A program made the translations under genes and the position numbers. From an uncultured Paracoccaceae bacterium (lineage in GTDB: Bacteria > Pseudomonadota > Alphaproteobacteria > Rhodobacterales > Rhodobacteraceae): 37,367 nucleotides of DNA. How positions within the stretch are numbered: the stretch's first letter is position 1; each line of letters opens with the position of its first letter. Positions 34,092-37,367 of the stretch are shown here, in pieces. The notes under the pieces are model-generated. The model did no database searches. It saw nothing but the letters and a program-made list of their open reading frames with translations, and was not told the DNA's origin. The stretch spans positions 1-37,367 of the forward strand of contig CALLAF010000058.1 of the NCBI GenBank assembly GCA_938002605.1. The letters are read 5' to 3'.

Positions 34092-34696
34092 AGATGGGCC
34101 GCGATTTCGCTGGCGATTTGATCAGGCGTGCGATTGCCATCAACTAGCACACAGCGGTCAGGCTGCGAATTTGCCAGCGCGAGAAACCCGTGGCGCAAGG
34201 TTTCTTGAAAACCAAGCCCAAAATCTTCAAACCGATCCTCGCCAGATTTACGGGCAAGCCCGCGTTCCAGCGCCGTCGCCGGGTCCATGTCGATAATGAA
34301 CGTAAGGTCAGGTTCGCGTCCAATCATCAGCCTATGCAGGCTGTCGACCATGGTGCGCAAATCACCACGGGTCGCGCCCTGATACACCCGCGTGCTATCG
34401 GCAAAGCGGTCACAGATCACCGTTTTATCTGCCGACAAAGCAGGTTGGATCGTTTTTTCAAGGTGATCCCGGCGCGCGGCCGTAAAAAGCAGGATTTCAG
34501 TTTCCGCCGACCAACGATCCGTGTCGCCGGTCAGCAGCAACTGCCGGATTTCTTCGGCGCCGGGGCTGCCGCCGGGCTCTCGTGTGAGGATCACATCGCG
34601 TCCTTGCGCACGCAGACGATCAGCAAACAAGCGCGACTGCGTGGATTTGCCAGACCCATCGATCCCTTCAAACGTAATAAACTTAGGCGTCGTCAT
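34088..34696 (-). CDS. tmk: Thymidylate kinase
   Basis: 202 residues, typical for dTMP kinase. P-loop FEGIDGSGKSTQ, LTREPGGSPGAEEIR (the conserved TREPGG), VICDRFADSTRVYQG (the DR-x-x-x-S motif) and a lid region LARKSGEDRFEDF. It phosphorylates dTMP to dTDP. ATG at 34696 overlaps the dacC stop as ATGA; an upstream in-frame GTG/ATG would add 15 Arg-rich residues and is unlikely. Lying directly upstream of holB is the common bacterial arrangement. Confidence 0.96.
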   Translation of the reverse strand: MTTPKFITFEGIDGSGKSTQSRLFADRLRAQGRDVILTREPGGSPGAEEIRQLLLTGDTDRWSAETEILLFTAARRDHLEKTIQPALSADKTVICDRFADSTRVYQGATRGDLRTMVDSLHRLMIGREPDLTFIIDMDPATALERGLARKSGEDRFEDFGLGFQETLRHGFLALANSQPDRCVLVDGNRTPDQIASEIAAHL

Positions 34697-35871
34697 GCCG
34701 CGTCGTCGGCCGCGCCGGGTTGCGGTCCGAACTTTGTCCAAAGCACATGTGCCGCAGTCCGCAACCGTGTCGTGAACCCGCCCGCAGGCACATCCGCATC
34801 AGCAACCAAAGGGATACGTTTTTCGGGCAGCCCATCAAGTTGGATCACCAATTCCGCCAGCGGATCGCCTGCCGCGATTGGGGCTTGGATTGGGCCGTTG
34901 TAAACGACTTCTGCATCAACGGTGCCTTGGTTCAACACTGGGACCAACATCGACAGATCTTCAGCAACCGTGAGCCCCACAGTGGTCTGCGCGCCCATCC
35001 AAACATCTGCGGTTGCAATCCGGTGCCCGGCATCAACGACATCTTTTTGCGCAAACTGACGGTAGGCCCAATTCACAAGACGCTCAGATTCTTCGGCGCG
35101 AGCCTGTTCAGTCGGCAACCCCGTAAGCACAAAGATAATCCGGCGGTCACCCTGTTTGGCCGATCCAACAAGCCCATAGCCTGCTTCGGATGTATGGCCT
35201 GTCTTTAGCCCATCGGCACCAATACCAAGCGAAAGCACCGGGTTCCGGTTGCGCGAATTGCTAGGTACGCGGCCATCAAATGCAAACTCGCGCTCAGCGA
35301 ATAGCGGGTAATAGGTTGGGAAATCGCGGATCAGCGCGTCGGCCAGAATGCCCAGATCTTCGACAGACATGCGGTGCCCAGCTGCGGGCCACCCATTTGA
35401 ATTGGCAAAGGTCGAATTCTCCATGCCCATCTGTTGGGCGCGCTGGGTCATCATCCGGGCAAAGCCTGCCTCGGTTCCGTCGGGCGACAAGGTTTCAGCC
35501 AAAACCGCACTTGCGTCATTGCCAGACAGGATGATCACGCCGCGCAAAAGGTCTTCGACACGCACCCGGTCAGTGGTATCCAAAAACATCGACGACCCTG
35601 TGTAAGACGCAGCATGAGAAGATACGGGTAGTTCTTCATCAATCGTCAGGCGGCCATCCGCAATCGCCTCAAACGCCATATAGATTGTCATCAGCTTTGA
35701 CATCGACGCAGGTGGCAAAGGCACGTCTTCGTCTTTGGCCAAAAGCACGGTACCGGTTGTTTGATCGAAAACATAGGCGGCACGCGCAGTCGTTTCAAAA
35801 GTCTGCGCAAAGCTCGCTGTGGCACAAAACCAAAGCGCGATCACCACAAAACGAAAATTAGAAAAGGTCAT
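34693..35871 (-). CDS. dacC: D-alanyl-D-alanine carboxypeptidase (low-molecular-weight PBP)
   Basis: 392 residues with a signal peptide (about 1-22). All three active-site motifs of the S11 family are in place: S56-x-x-K59, S116-G-N118 and K223-T-G225. A C-terminal PBP5-associated beta-sandwich domain follows (about 270-370). It trims the terminal D-Ala from peptidoglycan pentapeptides in the periplasm. The C-terminal amphipathic membrane anchor usual in PBP5/6 is not obvious; the last residues are AHVLWTKFGPQPGAADDAA. It is 27 bp downstream of the SPOR lipoprotein gene and overlaps tmk. Confidence 0.94.
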   Translation of the reverse strand: MTFSNFRFVVIALWFCATASFAQTFETTARAAYVFDQTTGTVLLAKDEDVPLPPASMSKLMTIYMAFEAIADGRLTIDEELPVSSHAASYTGSSMFLDTTDRVRVEDLLRGVIILSGNDASAVLAETLSPDGTEAGFARMMTQRAQQMGMENSTFANSNGWPAAGHRMSVEDLGILADALIRDFPTYYPLFAEREFAFDGRVPSNSRNRNPVLSLGIGADGLKTGHTSEAGYGLVGSAKQGDRRIIFVLTGLPTEQARAEESERLVNWAYRQFAQKDVVDAGHRIATADVWMGAQTTVGLTVAEDLSMLVPVLNQGTVDAEVVYNGPIQAPIAAGDPLAELVIQLDGLPEKRIPLVADADVPAGGFTTRLRTAAHVLWTKFGPQPGAADDAA

Positions 35872-35898
35872 CTGATCTATGCTCCGGGGTTAAGGGCG

Positions 35899-36816
35899 CT
35901 ATTGCGCATCCAAGACAAACGCATCAACAAAGCCAAGCGATTTAAGCTGCGCCAGCGTCGCGTCATCTGAAACAGGCCCGGCAACGACACGCCAGACGGT
36001 GCGCCCGCCCGCATCTTGAGTTTCAACCGACGATGGGATGCCTGCGCCGCGAATAGCTTGTGCTGCACTATTGGCGTTAGCTTCTACGCTAAAGACCCCG
36101 ATTTGCGCCAATGGGGCCGTCGCATTTCCGACAACGGCAGGTGTGTCGGCACTATCTGTGGCTTCAGCAGCTTCCACCGCAGCAATTGCAGCGGCAGCGC
36201 CCGCGATTGGATCGACCGTCGGGGCATCCACAGCAGGCACATCTACATCCACAGCCGGCACGTCATCCAACGCTGTTGCGGCAACAGTGACCGGGGCGGC
36301 AAGGCTTGCGATCACCGCATTGTCTTGCGGATCCTCGGCGATCTCTTCAGGTTCGGCCGGAGCTTCGACTTCTTCGCGGACCAAGGCGACAACACTTAGC
36401 TCGGTTGGTGCGCCAGCCAAAAGGCCCAATTCTGCCGCAGCATCAGATGAGACCTGCAACAGCGGGCCCGGGTTTTCACGTTCGCGCCGGAACAAAGCAC
36501 CAACAACCGACTGGCCGTTTTCGGGGTTGCGAATAATCACACGCTCAGGGTCTTGGACATCAGGATGTGCCACCCAAATGCCTCCAAGCGATGGGCGCCC
36601 GTCCCAAAGCCCGCGATCCGTTACTTCAAATATATCGGGGCGTTCGACATCGCGGTCTGTTTGGACTAGCTGCGCAGGGCCTGATTGCGCCGTGCTCTCG
36701 GCGCGTGGGGCAAATAAATCCCCGCCGCCATCTTCACAAGCTGCCAGCCCAAATGCAGCAACCATTGCGATCCCAATTGGGGCGCGCCGCCCAGTTCTGA
36801 AATATTTACCTGTCAT
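35899..36816 (-). CDS. SPOR-domain lipoprotein with a degenerate RlpA-like barrel
   Basis: 305 residues. Lipobox L-A-A-C with the lipidated cysteine at residue 27. Residues about 66-145 read like a shortened RlpA double-psi beta-barrel: VAHPDV corresponds to the usual TAAH region and RVIIRNPENGQSVV to the usual RVTNLENGRSVVV, ending with SSDAAAELGLLAG. The usual NGE and RVNDRGPF segments are missing. An Ala/Pro/Asp-rich linker (about 150-230) with a repeated V-D-V-P-A-V-D pattern leads to a C-terminal SPOR domain (about 235-305), which binds denuded septal peptidoglycan. The position before dacC is where rlpA is found in related genomes. Lytic transglycosylase activity is doubtful. Confidence 0.8.
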   Translation of the reverse strand: MTGKYFRTGRRAPIGIAMVAAFGLAACEDGGGDLFAPRAESTAQSGPAQLVQTDRDVERPDIFEVTDRGLWDGRPSLGGIWVAHPDVQDPERVIIRNPENGQSVVGALFRRERENPGPLLQVSSDAAAELGLLAGAPTELSVVALVREEVEAPAEPEEIAEDPQDNAVIASLAAPVTVAATALDDVPAVDVDVPAVDAPTVDPIAGAAAAIAAVEAAEATDSADTPAVVGNATAPLAQIGVFSVEANANSAAQAIRGAGIPSSVETQDAGGRTVWRVVAGPVSDDATLAQLKSLGFVDAFVLDAQ

Positions 36817-37064
36817 TCTTCGCCCCTATATTCCGCCCCAGCATTTCGCAGGGATCGCGCCGTTTTCCAGCTGCATTCATTCTCTGTGGCCACATGCATA
36901 ATCCTGTCACCAAAAATGACAAACCCGCCACGCAGCACCTGCTTTCGCGAACGATAACGCCCCGCCGCAGTTTAGGGAAGAGACATCACAAAATTGTCGG
37001 CGGAATCCCCCAATGCAAAAAGTTGCTTTTCGAATCATTTCTTTACCGTTAGAGACCGCCCAAC

Positions 37065-37154
37065 GGAGGCTTGGCAGAGTGGTCGAATGCACCGGTCTTG
37101 AAAACCGACGAGGGTGAAAGTCCTCACAGGGTTCGAATCCCTGAGCCTCCGCCA
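37065..37154 (+). tRNA. tRNA-Ser (anticodon TGA)
   Basis: Acceptor arms GGAGGCT (37065-37071) and AGCCTCC (37144-37150) pair fully; discriminator G and an encoded CCA end at 37154. The anticodon loop CTTGAAA places TGA at 37099-37101 within the CCGGT/ACCGA-type stem. A long variable arm (GAGGGTGAAAGTCCTC region) and the T loop GGTTCGAATCC confirm a class II serine tRNA reading UCA. Any protein-like reading across this stretch is false. Confidence 0.97.
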
Positions 37155-37234
37155 TCGCCCTTCCGACCTTATAAGCCAATGACTTACGTGATGGTCTTTG
37201 CCCTCATTGACCACATTCCTTGATTGCTAAACGA

Positions 37235-37256
37235 CCTACCGGCTGGCGCCGGTGGG
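37235..37256. repeat. Hairpin at the 3' end of the IS200-type tnpA
   Basis: ACCGGC-TGGC-GCCGGT (37238-37253), extended by a T-G wobble and two C-G pairs to a 9-bp stem. It overlaps the last codons and stop of tnpA. IS200/IS605 elements carry subterminal imperfect palindromes recognised by TnpA; this one could be the right-end hairpin, or simply a terminator-like structure. Confidence 0.45.
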
Positions 37257-37367
37257 ATTTTCGATATGCTTTTCCAAGTACTGAAGTACGATGTCTTCGG
37301 TGATGGCACCGTTGGTGGTTGAAAAATACCTGCGGCCCCAAAATCGCCTTCCCCAATAGCGCTTCTT
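37236..37367 (-). CDS. tnpA: IS200/IS605-family transposase TnpA (Y1 HUH), C-terminal fragment at window edge
   Basis: Only the last 43 codons are in the window; the gene continues beyond 37367. The readable part is KKRYWGRRFWGRRYFSTTNG, then AITEDIVLQYLEKHIENPTG and ASR before the stop. This matches the C-terminus of IS200-type TnpA, in which RYWGRRFW-RGYFS is highly conserved and the tyrosine of VLQYLEKH is the expected single catalytic Tyr. The HUH motif lies outside the window, so integrity cannot be judged. It is convergent with, and about 80 bp from, the tRNA-Ser gene. Confidence 0.9.
   Translation of the reverse strand, partial: KKRYWGRRFWGRRYFSTTNGAITEDIVLQYLEKHIENPTGASR

Noticed and set aside
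36130..36280. Possible tandem DNA repeat in the SPOR lipoprotein linker
   Set aside because: The V-D-V-P-A-V-D pattern is low-complexity linker sequence with degenerate codons, not a true DNA tandem repeat.
36817..37064. Small gene in the 248-bp gap before the tRNA
   Set aside because: No frame with a ribosome-binding site and family-like sequence was seen; the gap probably holds the tRNA promoter and the SPOR lipoprotein promoter.
36907..37179. A 90-codon open frame on the minus strand across the tRNA
   Set aside because: It runs through the tRNA-Ser gene and has no family-like sequence.
37155..37234. Possible attachment site or integrase remnant after the tRNA
   Set aside because: No repeat of the tRNA 3' end and no integrase-like frame is visible in the window.

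Overview
The window looks like a chromosomal segment of a marine roseobacter-type alphaproteobacterium (Rhodobacterales). The pointers are the two-gene pntAB operon with a fused alpha subunit, many periplasmic-binding-protein and TRAP transporters, sitABCD behind Fur/Mur-type boxes, a split pqiA-pqiA-pqiB-pqiC locus, and the SPOR lipoprotein-dacC-tmk-holB-tatD-MBL cluster. Most starts could be placed by Shine-Dalgarno spacing or by ATGA-type overlaps. The taxon is inferred from gene content and protein style, not from a search.

Left part (1-7000), nearly all on the minus strand. Bases 1-42 are the end of an IS903-type (IS5 family) element that cuts the 3' end of a MerR-family regulator; the regulator's promoter, with the 19-bp spacer typical of MerR control, is intact. 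Then come a two-HKD phospholipase D-like protein, an AraC-type regulator, an ABM-fold monooxygenase, a SAM methyltransferase, the proton-translocating transhydrogenase pntA-pntB (followed by a palindrome and a good terminator), and an isoprenylcysteine-methyltransferase-like membrane protein.

Middle part (7000-19100). A plus-strand operon SDR-DUF1304-kynU; a YihY/BrkB membrane protein; a nucleoside-kinase-like P-loop protein; a TRAP permease pair (DctQ, DctM) with no DctP beside it; the plus-strand pqi/let-type lipid-transport operon (two half PqiA proteins, a three-MCE PqiB, a PqiC lipoprotein); and a minus-strand sugar module (Gfo/Idh/MocA dehydrogenase plus a xylose-isomerase-like TIM barrel).

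Transport block (19190-30390). Minus strand: tungstate transporter tupB-tupC-tupA preceded by the manganese/iron transporter sitA-B-C-D, each cistron overlapping the next by a few bases. A tandem pair of 7-1-7 palindromes lies just upstream of sitA. Plus strand: a spermidine/putrescine-type ABC operon, potA-potD-DUF1330-potB-potC. Its PotB-like permease carries about 260 extra residues between the first two membrane segments, and a strong stem-loop separates the binding-protein gene from the rest.

Right part (30440-37367). An AEC transporter and the housekeeping chain (read on the minus strand) SPOR lipoprotein -> dacC -> tmk -> holB -> tatD -> MBL hydrolase. The SPOR lipoprotein sits where rlpA is expected but has a degenerate barrel domain. 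The window closes with tRNA-Ser(TGA) and the C-terminal end of an IS200/IS605 TnpA that runs off the edge, so both ends of the window touch transposable elements.

I found no CRISPR array, prophage, rRNA or integrase. The features most likely to reward follow-up are the enlarged PotB with its DUF1330 partner, the degenerate RlpA-like lipoprotein, and the tandem metal-regulator boxes.
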